A DNA stretch of 64,000 bases from Phaeospirillum tilakii (GTDB lineage: Bacteria > Pseudomonadota > Alphaproteobacteria > Rhodospirillales > Magnetospirillaceae). The first letter of the stretch is position 1, and every line of letters begins with the position of its first letter. The notes under the pieces are model-generated. The model had not been told where the DNA came from. It saw nothing but the letters and a program-made list of their open reading frames with translations, and did no database searches. Of this stretch, positions 34,138 through 42,326 are shown piece after piece. A program made the translations under genes and the position numbers. The stretch is from the NCBI RefSeq assembly GCF_042683125.1, contig NZ_JBHUIY010000010.1, positions 42,236 through 106,235 on the forward strand. Reading direction: 5' to 3'.

Positions 34138-34837
34138 ATTGTCAACGACATCAAGTGACGGTCACGGAAAATCAGTCTCCAGAATCCCTCGCTTTGTTGA
34201 CCTTTTTGCTTGAGTAGCCTGAGGTCCTCCGTTCCGGCGCGCCAGTCCCCCCCTGTTCCCCCAGGTCGGCGCGCCCTCGTGAAGCCCGGAATCGTGTCCC
34301 CCCACCTCCGGGCAGAGCGCCAAGGCCCCCGCGTCCACTCCCTCCCCCCCCCAGGACGCGGGGGCTCGGCGCTCCTCTCCTCCCCAACATTAAGAAACCG
34401 TAATCTTCTCGACACCGCGCGGTAACCCGACGCGGCGTATGGTCTTTCTTACAAGCTTCGAACTTCAAACTGCTCAAACCGACCCGACGGTTTTATTTCT
34501 CAGCCTGTGTTTCGCTGGCGGCTCAACCCCTCCGCCAGTCGCGCCCCCCCCAGGGGGCGCAATGTGGAAGTCCGGCACCGCCCGCCAGACGGTGCCTTTG
34601 CCCCAGAGCCCCCCGCGCCCGATCCCCCTGGACGCGGGGGTTTCGTTTGTGGCGTCCCGCCTGGACCGGCCGCTCCCCGCATCAGAAGGCGAACTTAACA
34701 AAGGTTCATCGCCCGGAAAGCGGGTGGTAAGCCGGCGCGGGCGAGAGTCCAGGCTGGCACGGCCGCTCCGGCGGGGGCTTTCCCCCCGGCGGGGAAGGCG
34801 CTAAGGTCGGCCTCCCACCTGCGAACGAAAGGGCGCC
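34138..34837. other. Hairpin-rich 0.7-kb intergenic leader upstream of the OmpR-type pair
   Basis: No convincing gene. At least five hairpins follow one another: 34315-34374 (7+12 bp stem, GGCCCCCGCGTCC with its complement), 34515-34538, 34541-34560 (GCGCCCCC/GGGGGCGC), 34574-34596 (GGCACCG/CGGTGCC) and 34610-34640 (CCCCCGCG/CGCGGGGG followed by TTTCGTTT, terminator-like). AT-richer stretches at 34380-34500 could hold a promoter. This could be a structured leader or small RNA, or simply stacked repeats; homology to a known RNA family was not recognised. Confidence 0.5.
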
Positions 34838-35515
34838 ATGCGCATTCTGGTGATCGAGGATGATACCGAGGCGGCGGCCTACATGGCCAAGGGCCTGCGC
34901 GAGGCCGGCCATGTGGTCGATCTGGCCGCCACCGGCACCGACGGGCTGTTCCTGGCGACCAGCGAGCGCTGGGACGCGATGATCGTCGATCGGATGCTGC
35001 CGGGGCTGGACGGGCTGGCGATCATCCAGGCGATCCGCGCCTCGGGCAACACCACCCCGGTGCTGGTGCTGTCGGCGCTGGGCAAGGTCGATGACCGGGT
35101 CAAGGGCCTCAAGGCCGGCGGCGACGATTATCTGGTCAAGCCCTATGCCTTCGCCGAATTGCTGGCGCGGATCGAGGCGCTGTCGCGCCGGGTGTCGGCG
35201 GCCCAGCCCGAGACCCGCCTCAAGGTCGAGGACCTGGAGATGGACCTGCTCGGCCGCAGCGTCACCCGGGGCGGCCAGCCGATCGAACTCCAGCCGCGCG
35301 AATTCCGCCTGCTGGAATATCTGATGCGCCATGCCGGGCAGGTGGTGACCCGCACCATGCTGCTGGAAAATGTCTGGGAATATCATTTCGATCCGCAGAC
35401 CAACCTGATCGACGTCCACATCAGCCGGCTGCGGCAGAAGGTGGACAAGGATTTCGACCTGCCGCTGATCCATACCGTCCGTGGCGCGGGGTATTCGCTT
35501 CGTGCGGCCCGCTAG
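34838..35515 (+). CDS. OmpR/PhoB-family response regulator
   Basis: 225 residues. Receiver at 1-115 with MRILVIEDD, phosphoacceptor Asp50 in MIVDRMLPGLDGL and Lys in DDYLVKPYAF. Winged-helix DNA-binding domain at about 125-222: LQPREFRLLEYLMRH, LLENVWEYHFDPQTNLIDVHISRLRQKV and IHTVRGAGY. It overlaps the following kinase gene, so the two form a classical pair. The QseB/CusR-like subgroup is suggested by the WEYHFDP motif. Targets unknown. Confidence 0.93.
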   Translation: MRILVIEDDTEAAAYMAKGLREAGHVVDLAATGTDGLFLATSERWDAMIVDRMLPGLDGLAIIQAIRASGNTTPVLVLSALGKVDDRVKGLKAGGDDYLVKPYAFAELLARIEALSRRVSAAQPETRLKVEDLEMDLLGRSVTRGGQPIELQPREFRLLEYLMRHAGQVVTRTMLLENVWEYHFDPQTNLIDVHISRLRQKVDKDFDLPLIHTVRGAGYSLRAAR

Positions 35516-36887
35516 TCTTCTTCGTACCACCACCTTTCGGCTGGCCCTGTCCTATCTCGGCATCTTCACCGTCTCGGCGGTGGCGCTGCTGGCGCTCGTC
35601 TCGTGGAGCACCACGATGTTCATCGAGTGGCAGGTGCAGGAGACGGTCGAGGCCGAGGCCACCGGTCTTTACGAGGTCTATCGCGATCGCGGGCTGGTCG
35701 GGCTGGCCGACATCATTTCCCAGCGCACCCGCCAGGACATCGACGGCCGCGCCACCTATGCCCTGCGCGCCGGCGACGGCCATGTCGTGGTCGGCAATCT
35801 GCGGGCGTGGCCGGGCGAGGTCGGCTCGCTGCTCGGCTGGGTGCGGTTCAACCTCCAGCCGGCGGTCGAGGGCGGCGCCTCGGTCGAGGTGATGGCCCAC
35901 GCCTACGAACTGGCCGACGGCCACCGCCTGCTGGTCGGCCGCTCGCTGGCCGACGCCAACCGGGTCAAGTCGGCGATCAACCGCGCGCTGGGCTGGGGCC
36001 TCGCCCTGACCATCCAGTTGGGCGTGGTCGGCGGCTATTTCACCAGCCGCCATCTGTTGCAGCGGGTCGAGGAGATGAGCCGGATCGCCCGCCGCATCTT
36101 TGGCGGCGACACCAGCCAGCGCATGACCCTGTCCGGCTCGGACGACGAGTTCGACCAGTTGGCGGAAAGCTTCAACGAGATGATGGACGAACTGGAGCGG
36201 CTGCTGGAAGGCATCCGCACCGTGTCGGACAACATCGCCCACGATCTGCGCACCCCGCTCAACCGGATCCGCTCGCGGATCGATCTGGTGCTGCTCGGCC
36301 CCAACGACGGCGAGACCTACCGCCGCACGCTGGAAGAGACGATGGCCGACGCCGACAATCTGCTGGCCACCTTCAACGCCATCCTGACCATCTCGCAGGC
36401 GGAATCCTCGGGCCGGCTGGAACGGTTCGAGCCGGTCGATCCCGGCCAGCTCGCCAGCGACGTGTTCGAGCTGTACGAGCCGCTGGCCGAGGAAAAGAGC
36501 CTGACGATGAGCTGCGAGGTCGCCTCCGGCCTGTGCCTGCGCGGCGATCGCCACCTGCTGTTCCAGGCGGTGGTCAATCTGGTCGATAACGCGGTCAAAT
36601 ATACCCCGGCCGGCGGGCGCATCTCGCTGACCGTGGTGCCGGCCGCCGATGGCGGGGTGACCCTGACCGTGGCCGATACTGGCCCCGGCGTGCCGGAAGA
36701 GGCGCGCGAAAGCGTGCTCGACCGCTTCGTGCGGCTGGATTCGACCCGCTCGACCCCCGGCAACGGACTCGGCCTGTCGCTGGTCCAGGCGGTGGCGCGG
36801 CTGCACGGCGCCAAGCTGACCCTGGGCGACAATGCCCCCGGCCTCGCCGTCCGCCTCGATTTCCCCCCGGTCCCGGCCGAAGGCTAG
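35502..36887 (+). CDS. Sensor histidine kinase, partner of the OmpR-type regulator
   Basis: 461 residues from GTG 35502 (14-base overlap with the regulator); GTG 35481 would add seven residues. TM1 in LRTTTFRLALSYLGIFTVSAVALL, periplasmic region about 40-155, TM2 near 160-180, and HAMP (EMSRIARRIFGGDTSQRM). HisKA has SDNIAHDLRTPLNRI, and the HATPase has NLVDNAVKYTP, DTGPGVP and GNGLGLSLVQAV. The N-terminus and HAMP resemble the EnvZ/CusS-like class of small sensor kinases. The signal cannot be told from sequence. Confidence 0.92.
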   Translation: MRPASLLRTTTFRLALSYLGIFTVSAVALLALVSWSTTMFIEWQVQETVEAEATGLYEVYRDRGLVGLADIISQRTRQDIDGRATYALRAGDGHVVVGNLRAWPGEVGSLLGWVRFNLQPAVEGGASVEVMAHAYELADGHRLLVGRSLADANRVKSAINRALGWGLALTIQLGVVGGYFTSRHLLQRVEEMSRIARRIFGGDTSQRMTLSGSDDEFDQLAESFNEMMDELERLLEGIRTVSDNIAHDLRTPLNRIRSRIDLVLLGPNDGETYRRTLEETMADADNLLATFNAILTISQAESSGRLERFEPVDPGQLASDVFELYEPLAEEKSLTMSCEVASGLCLRGDRHLLFQAVVNLVDNAVKYTPAGGRISLTVVPAADGGVTLTVADTGPGVPEEARESVLDRFVRLDSTRSTPGNGLGLSLVQAVARLHGAKLTLGDNAPGLAVRLDFPPVPAEG

Positions 36888-36889
36888 GC

Positions 36890-36950
36890 GAAAGGCTCCG
36901 CCTCTCGCCGCTCTCCGCGAAGGGCCACGGGCCCTTCGAACCCATTGGGG
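36890..36950. repeat. Intergenic palindromic repeat, family B
   Basis: GAAAGGCTCCGCCTCTCGCCGCTCTCCGCG (read in parts: CGAAAGGCTCC, CGCCTCTC, GCTCTCCGCG) followed by GGGCCACGGGCCC and TTCGAACCCATTGGGG. Matching copies lie at 54424-54482 (inverted) and 58299-58362. It separates the two-component pair from the lower-GC PLD-like gene. Confidence 0.7.
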
Positions 36951-37110
36951 GGAAGATATACCGGCGAGCCTTTGGTTGGACTTCTTCTGGCGCCAAGCAA
37001 AGGACAGCATGCGGGGCAATTCATTGGCTCTCCAATCCTGGGGGGGTTGCGCGATTTACGAAAAAGCTTTAAAATTGATAATTTTTTTTAAATAAAATTA
37101 AGTGGTATAG

Positions 37111-38535
37111 ATGAGCTACAAACTTTTCGAAGTACCGGAAGGCTATGAAACTGACGTGGTTCTTGTCATGGCGCCGTATTTTGACCGCGCGTTCGCCAAG
37201 AGGATCGCCTCCGACTTGGCGCCAAAGCGAATTCGGTTCCTAGTTGATGATGGGTCCCGGCAAGAAGATCTTGATGCTCTGCGCAAGTCTTTTCCCCGGG
37301 ACGCGGACGTCAGGATTGCCTTGGGCGCTGCAGCCGGACTGGTCCATCTTAAAGGTTTTTATTTTGAGTTCGTAAAAGTAGATGGGCAAAGGCAAAATCG
37401 GAAACGAAAGTTCTTGTTCGGGTCCGCCAACGCGACCGAGCCTGCATTCAGTGGCCGCCGAAATGCCGAGTTGGTTGCCGATGTCGATCTGACCAGGGGC
37501 GAAGATAGGGCGTTGTTGGACTACCTCCAGACCGTGGTGGCCGCCATCGAAGAGGAGGAAGGGGGGGCGGTCCCTGAAAGCACGCACAGCCTCAGGAACG
37601 CGCCTACTTTGTACCTGCCGAAATTTACGGTTACCCCGATGGGACCGCCGCCCGGCTTCGATGCTTGGCTCCAACGCGGGTTGCTGGTGGCGAAATACAA
37701 AGCGGCCCAACAATTCTTGACGGTGGCGGTGCGTTTGAATGCGGCTCTTCCGGCCGACATGATTTCCACGACCTTCGCGGGTCGGCGACTTTTGGAACCA
37801 GGCGAGCGCAGTGTTGTCCGCTACCCGTATGTGGGGAACCTTGAGCCCGAGGAGGCGGACGAACAGGCTGCTCACCAATGGAACGCCAGACTGGGGATGT
37901 GGACTCACCTCGGCAATTGGGTTTCTGAGTCTTGCTACCGTGCCCACCGAAAAACTATGAAATCAAAGACATCGTCGGAACGGCAGGCCAGAATAGAAAT
38001 GCTACGGGATAATGGCGATGATCCCAAGTGGCGCGCTGATCGCCAAAAAGAGTTTCTGTTGGCTCTTAGTGGGGTATGGCGTGATCTCAAGGAGCAGGAC
38101 ATCAACCCTGGAGATTTCCTTGACGGAGATCGACGTGGGGTTGATCGAGCCCAATACGCAAAACGGTTTGATAAGAAATTCGAGTCAGATCTTCTGATGG
38201 CCAAAGACGAAGACTTTTACGAGCGCTATGTAACCGGCTACGAGTTCCCAGCGGTACCTCATTTCAGGCAGGATCAACGCGCCTGGGAGTCGTTTTCACT
38301 TTCATGGTGTACTACGGTGGCGGTGGAAGCTTCCAGGCCGAACACCAGTTCTTTGCTGACTAGGTGCATCCGGGACGCGTTTGAGGCCAGGGGCGAGGTG
38401 CTCGCTGACATCCCTGACAAGGGCATCTTGAAATGGCTTCGGGCCGAGTGGGGCAACAATATTACCATCGATGAGAACGAAACCACCGTCGGCGAGCACA
38501 TCTCCGGCTACTGGATGAGTCCCTCGGTGGGGTAA
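37111..38535 (+). CDS. Orphan PLD-like (HKD motif) protein, probable acquired gene
   Basis: 474 residues, lower GC than its neighbours, with a strongly AT-rich upstream stretch (37060-37100). The N-terminal 150 residues contain one phospholipase-D-type site: H79-L-K81 in LVHLKGFYFEF, then FLFGSANATEPAFSGRRNAEL (Ser105, Asn107), the layout of PLD-superfamily nucleases and restriction-associated enzymes. No second HKD motif is visible, so catalysis would need a dimer, as in single-motif nucleases. The C-terminal 300 residues are not recognised and are rich in charged and Trp residues. No helicase or methylase is adjacent. A stand-alone defence or DNA-processing role is inference. Confidence 0.68.
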   Translation: MSYKLFEVPEGYETDVVLVMAPYFDRAFAKRIASDLAPKRIRFLVDDGSRQEDLDALRKSFPRDADVRIALGAAAGLVHLKGFYFEFVKVDGQRQNRKRKFLFGSANATEPAFSGRRNAELVADVDLTRGEDRALLDYLQTVVAAIEEEEGGAVPESTHSLRNAPTLYLPKFTVTPMGPPPGFDAWLQRGLLVAKYKAAQQFLTVAVRLNAALPADMISTTFAGRRLLEPGERSVVRYPYVGNLEPEEADEQAAHQWNARLGMWTHLGNWVSESCYRAHRKTMKSKTSSERQARIEMLRDNGDDPKWRADRQKEFLLALSGVWRDLKEQDINPGDFLDGDRRGVDRAQYAKRFDKKFESDLLMAKDEDFYERYVTGYEFPAVPHFRQDQRAWESFSLSWCTTVAVEASRPNTSSLLTRCIRDAFEARGEVLADIPDKGILKWLRAEWGNNITIDENETTVGEHISGYWMSPSVG

Positions 38536-38634
38536 CCGAATCCATTTCAGTCCGTTTTGATTTCAAGCCTAAACCAGGGCCGGGCCTCCGCAATGGCGGC
38601 TGAATACCGATGAACAAATTGAATCAAAGGGAGG

Positions 38635-38678
38635 GGTTCGGGGAGCTTTACTCCCCGAGCGGGGCGGCAGCCCCGCCT
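38635..38678. repeat. GC-rich inverted repeat (family D), likely bidirectional terminator
   Basis: GGGGAGCTTTACTCCCC followed by GGGGCGGCAGCCCCGCC between convergent genes. It shares its core with 5410-5465 in opposite orientation. Confidence 0.6.
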
Positions 38679-40500
38679 ACTTTCCGGCGAAGCTGGTGAA
38701 GCGGTCGCGGGGGGCGGGCAGGGTTCGATCCGGGGCGGGGAAGTCGCGCATCAGACCGGGGCCGTTGACGTAGGCGAAGCCGCCCAGCACCGCCGCCACC
38801 ACCCCGGCGCGGCGGCGCAGGCCCCAGGCGTAGCAGCCGAGGCCGGCCGCCGCCGCGCGGTCGCGCAGGTCGGCCAGCAGGCTGGCCAGCAGATCGGGGC
38901 GTTCCTGCCAGCCCGGGCCGAGCTGGTCGAGGTCGAGGCCGATCGCGTCGGCGCCGCAATCGGCGGCACGGGGGGCGCGGGGGCGGTCGGGCGGCACCCG
39001 CAGCAGCACCGCCCCGGCCAGCGGCCGCAGCGCCTGGATCACCACCCCGAGATCGTGGCGGCTGACATCATCGGGGACCCCGAACAGGTCGAAGGCGAGG
39101 GCGGTGCGGCGGGCCTCGCCCAGGCCGCCGAGCGGGGCGAGCAGGGTCAGCCGGCGCGCGTCGGCGACCGAGGCCCAATGCAGCGGCAGGATCAGCCGCG
39201 CCGTCGGCGCCGTCGTCGCCCCCAGCAGCCGGCCGACCGCCCCGATCAGGGCGCGGTCGAGGCGGAAGGCGGTTTCGCCGCCCTCCTCGGGATAAGCGAG
39301 GCTGCCGTCGCGGACGGTGGCCGGGGGCGGGTCGCGGCGGTTGATGCGGGCGAGGTAGGCGCCGATGCTTTCCTCCGGCCGGGCGATCCAGGTCGGCCGC
39401 CAGCGCAGCCCGACCTGGGCCCCGGGCGGCAGGTCGGGGGCGGGGGCGGGCGGGGTGACGTCGAGCCCGGGGGCGAGGTTGAGCCAGGCCGGCTCGTCGG
39501 CCGGGCGGCGCGGCCCGCCGGCCAGCGCGCCCCAATCGGGGTCGGCCCCGGCGCGCTCGGCCGCCCGCTCGGGCAGGTCGCGCCATTTCGGCTCGTCGCC
39601 CTCGGCCGGGGCGGGGCGGGACAGGTCGCGCCATTTCGGTTCGTCGGCGCCGGCCTCGGTGGGGCGGGGCTGCTCGCGCCAGGTCGCCGGTCCGGCGCCG
39701 TCGCCCTGGTCGGGCAGGTCGCCCCATTTCGGCTCGATCCGGCCGGCGGCGCCGTCGGTGCCGTTCTTCTTCCAGTCGGTGGCGCCGCTGGCGGCGGCGA
39801 TGCCGCTCATCCCCTCCGGCACCAGCCGGTCCTCGATCCGGCGGTCGGCGGCGCTGACCATCCGGCCCTCGGCCCGCTTGGCCGGGGCGGCGGCCTCGAT
39901 CCGGGCCCGCTCCTCCGCCACCGAGCGGTCGAGCGCCTCGGGATTGATGCCGCCGCTGGAATCCAGCGCCTCGGCCACGCTGATCTCGGCCGCCAGCGCC
40001 AGCGGCTCGTCGCCGGCGACGAACTGGTCGCCCAGCAGCCGCGCCCCCAGCTCGCGGACGATCAGATGGGCGCGGCGGCGGCCTTCCTCGGGCGGCACGG
40101 CGCGGAACAGCAGCACGAAGAAATCCTGGCCCATCCGGCCGCTGGCATTGCCGGGGCCGAGATGCTGGGCGATCACCCCCTCGGCGATCAGCATCGCCTT
40201 TTCCGACAGCCGCTTCCATTTGTCGCCGACCGCCTCGCGGAACTGCACCAGCGAGATGATGTGCAGCTTGAGCTGGAACGCCCCGGCATCCTCGGCCAGC
40301 ATCTGGTCGAGGGTCAGGCTGAAATCCTCGGCCACCACGTTGTCGTCGAACGCCTCGGCCGGGGGGGCGTCGGCGGCGGCGGCCAGCGCCTGTTCCAGCC
40401 CGGCGGCGATCTCGTCGTCGGTGCTGGGGCGCCGGCCCAGCGCGGTCAGCGGCCGGGTCAGGCGGGTGAGGAGGCTTTTGGCGCTGCGGGATGGGCTCAT
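38677..40500 (-). CDS. Degenerate GGDEF-like protein with repeated W-motif linker
   Basis: 607 residues from ATG 40500. Residues about 75-175 resemble a GGDEF fold, but the signature reads GRMGQDFFVLL, so cyclase activity is unlikely. The linker (about 245-345) carries five copies of an acidic-Pro-x-Trp motif: EPKWGDL, EPKWRDL (twice), DPDWGAL and EPAWLNL. A C-terminal region (about 380-600) resembles a degenerate EAL/TIM-barrel (GADAIGLDLDQLG, GFAYVNGPGL). No membrane segments. It is probably a cytosolic scaffold or c-di-GMP-related receptor. It is upstream of nothing on its strand and follows gamma-carbonic anhydrase with a 31-base gap. Confidence 0.65.
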   Translation of the reverse strand: MSPSRSAKSLLTRLTRPLTALGRRPSTDDEIAAGLEQALAAAADAPPAEAFDDNVVAEDFSLTLDQMLAEDAGAFQLKLHIISLVQFREAVGDKWKRLSEKAMLIAEGVIAQHLGPGNASGRMGQDFFVLLFRAVPPEEGRRRAHLIVRELGARLLGDQFVAGDEPLALAAEISVAEALDSSGGINPEALDRSVAEERARIEAAAPAKRAEGRMVSAADRRIEDRLVPEGMSGIAAASGATDWKKNGTDGAAGRIEPKWGDLPDQGDGAGPATWREQPRPTEAGADEPKWRDLSRPAPAEGDEPKWRDLPERAAERAGADPDWGALAGGPRRPADEPAWLNLAPGLDVTPPAPAPDLPPGAQVGLRWRPTWIARPEESIGAYLARINRRDPPPATVRDGSLAYPEEGGETAFRLDRALIGAVGRLLGATTAPTARLILPLHWASVADARRLTLLAPLGGLGEARRTALAFDLFGVPDDVSRHDLGVVIQALRPLAGAVLLRVPPDRPRAPRAADCGADAIGLDLDQLGPGWQERPDLLASLLADLRDRAAAAGLGCYAWGLRRRAGVVAAVLGGFAYVNGPGLMRDFPAPDRTLPAPRDRFTSFAGK

Positions 40501-40531
40501 CGGTTCGGTCCGGGGCTGGGACCGGGCGGGA

Positions 40532-41056
40532 TCAGCCCGGCTGTTCCCGGTAGGAACGGGCCAGCTCGACATAATTGGCGGCGGAAACGGCGAAATGGGC
40601 GATTTCTTCCTCCCGCAGCGGCCGCAGCAGCCGGGCCGGGTTGCCGCCCCACAGCTCGCCGCGCCGCACCCGCTTGCCCGGCGTCACCACCGCCCCGGCG
40701 GCGACCATCGCCCCGCTTTCGATCACCGCGCCGTCCAGCACCACCGCGCCCATCCCGACGAAGCAATCATCCTCCAGCACGCAGCCATGCAGCACCGCGC
40801 CATGGCCGATGGTGATGCCGTCGCCGATCAGGGTCGGGTGGGTCTCGCGGGTGACGTGGATGATGGTGCCGTCCTGGATGTTGGTGCGGGCGCCGATGCG
40901 GATGTGATTGACGTCGCCGCGCAGGATGCAGCCGAACCAGATGCCGCTGTCGGCGCCGATCACCACGTCGCCGGTGATGGTGGCGTTGACGGCGACGAAG
41001 GCGGTGGGGTCGATCTGGGGGTGGTGCCCCTGCCAGGGCAGGATCAGGCCGCTCAT
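40532..41056 (-). CDS. Gamma-class carbonic anhydrase-like hexapeptide protein
   Basis: 174 residues. Left-handed beta-helix built from hexapeptide repeats (IGADSGIWFGCILRGDVNHIRIGARTNIQDG, IGDGITIGHGAVLHGCVL, VGMGAVVLDGAVIESGAMVAAGAVV) with the His residues HVTRET, GHGAVLHG expected to bind metal at the trimer interface. Family members (YrdA/PaaY/CaiE-like) may hydrate CO2 or act on acyl-CoA thioesters. Starts 7 bases after argC; co-transcription is likely. TTG 41059 would add one residue. Confidence 0.9.
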   Translation of the reverse strand: MSGLILPWQGHHPQIDPTAFVAVNATITGDVVIGADSGIWFGCILRGDVNHIRIGARTNIQDGTIIHVTRETHPTLIGDGITIGHGAVLHGCVLEDDCFVGMGAVVLDGAVIESGAMVAAGAVVTPGKRVRRGELWGGNPARLLRPLREEEIAHFAVSAANYVELARSYREQPG

Positions 41057-41063
41057 CAATGCC

Positions 41064-42107
41064 TCACGGGAACAGCGGGGCCTGGGCCAGTCCCAGACCC
41101 TCGGGTTGACCGAACATCAGGTTCATGTTCTGCAACGCCTGACCCGAGGCGCCCTTGACCAGATTGTCGATCGCCGACACCAGGGTGGCGCGGCCGGGGG
41201 CGCGGTCGGGGAACACCCCGATCAGGCACAGGTTGGAACCGCGCACATGCCGGGTGGCCGGCACGACGCCTTCGCCCAGCACCCGCACGAACGCCTCGTC
41301 GCGATAGGCCTCGGCCAGGGCGGCGCGCAGCTCGGCCGGCCCGACGCCGGCGGCGGGGCGGACATGGATGGTGGACAGCATGCCCCGGTTCATCGGCATC
41401 AGATGGGGGGTGAAGCTGACCCGCACCGCCCGGCCGGCGGCGGCCGACAGGCCCTGCTCGATCTCGGGCAGATGGCGGTGGCCGCCCAGGCCGTAGGGAT
41501 GCACCCCCTCGGCCACCTCGGTGTAGAGGTTGGCCTCCTTGGCGGCGCGGCCGGCGCCGGACACCCCGGACAGGGCGTCGATGACGATGTCGTCGGCCTC
41601 GATCAGCCCGGCCTTCAGCAGCGGGATCAGCGGCAGTTGCGAACAGGTGGGGTAGCAGCCGGGATTGGCCACCAGCCGCGCCGCCCGCACCGCCTCGCGC
41701 GCCAACTCGGTCAGGCCGTAGACGGCGGTCTTCTGCAATTCCGGCGCCTGATGGGGATGGCCGTACCATTCGGCGTAGGATTCGATGTCGGCGAGACGGA
41801 AATCGGCCGACAGGTCGCAGACCTTGACCCGGTCGGGCAGGCCGGCGATCACGCTCTGGGTGGTGCCGTGGGGCAGACAGCAGAACACCGCGTCGATCCG
41901 GTCGAAATCGACCTGATCGATGGTGACGAGGGTCGGCAGATCGAGCCCGGCGAGATGGGGGAACACCGCGTCCATGGTCTGGCCGGCCTTGCGGTCGGCG
42001 GTCAGCGCGCTGACGCGGAAGCCGGGATGCCCGGCCAGCAGCCGCAGCAATTCGGCCCCGGTATAGCCGCTCGCGCCGAGAATGGCGGTGTTGATCTGCT
42101 CCATCAT
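41064..42107 (-). CDS. argC: N-acetyl-gamma-glutamyl-phosphate reductase
   Basis: 347 residues, usual length for the ArgC type 1 family. It reduces N-acetylglutamyl phosphate to the semialdehyde with NADPH in arginine biosynthesis. N-terminal Rossmann fold AILGASGYTGAELLRLLAGHP, catalytic Cys in ANPGCYPTCSQLPLIPLL, substrate loop SGVSGAGRAAKE and GGHRHLPEIEQGL. Two consecutive ATGs (42107, 42104) follow AGGATAGG; either could start. Confidence 0.96.
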   Translation of the reverse strand: MMEQINTAILGASGYTGAELLRLLAGHPGFRVSALTADRKAGQTMDAVFPHLAGLDLPTLVTIDQVDFDRIDAVFCCLPHGTTQSVIAGLPDRVKVCDLSADFRLADIESYAEWYGHPHQAPELQKTAVYGLTELAREAVRAARLVANPGCYPTCSQLPLIPLLKAGLIEADDIVIDALSGVSGAGRAAKEANLYTEVAEGVHPYGLGGHRHLPEIEQGLSAAAGRAVRVSFTPHLMPMNRGMLSTIHVRPAAGVGPAELRAALAEAYRDEAFVRVLGEGVVPATRHVRGSNLCLIGVFPDRAPGRATLVSAIDNLVKGASGQALQNMNLMFGQPEGLGLAQAPLFP

Positions 42108-42197
42108 CCTATCCTTGATCGTCCCGGCCCCGCCCGACGCGCGGCCGAACGGCGACGATAGCAGTCACGGCGCGTGGCGACAACCAGGGGGGCGGTT

Positions 42198-42252
42198 CGG
42201 CGGGCTCCCGCCCGCGCCCGGCCGGGGCGATGCCCCGGACCCCCTTTGTTTT
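42198..42252. repeat. Intergenic palindromic repeat, family C
   Basis: GCGGGCTCCCGCCCGC, then CCGGGGCGATGCCCCGG, then CCCCCTTTGTTTTT. Copies at 46250-46395 (inverted, partly doubled), 52882-52942 and 60345-60410 (inverted). The T tract makes it look like a terminator on the plus strand. It lies upstream of the STAND-like gene, so that gene likely starts after it. Confidence 0.75.
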
Positions 42253-42326
42253 TACCCGTCGGCGATTGCAGCCTGGGGTGGTGTATCGTAGCATTTCAAT
42301 GTCGCTTGGGTGAGGGGTGGCGGGGT

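Noticed and set aside
34680..34800. Possible RNase P or cobalamin-riboswitch-like motif (GCGAGAGTCCAGGCTGGCACGG)
   Set aside because: Resembles only a few bases of the RNase P GGAAAGTCCGG element; the rest of the expected conserved regions is absent.
34439..34804. Open frame in the leader of the OmpR-type pair
   Set aside because: Runs through the hairpins, has low-complexity Pro/Arg content and no ribosome site.
42174..42326. N-terminal extension of the STAND-like protein from ATG 42174
   Set aside because: It would translate the family-C palindromic repeat, and better initiation signals exist at TTG 42327.
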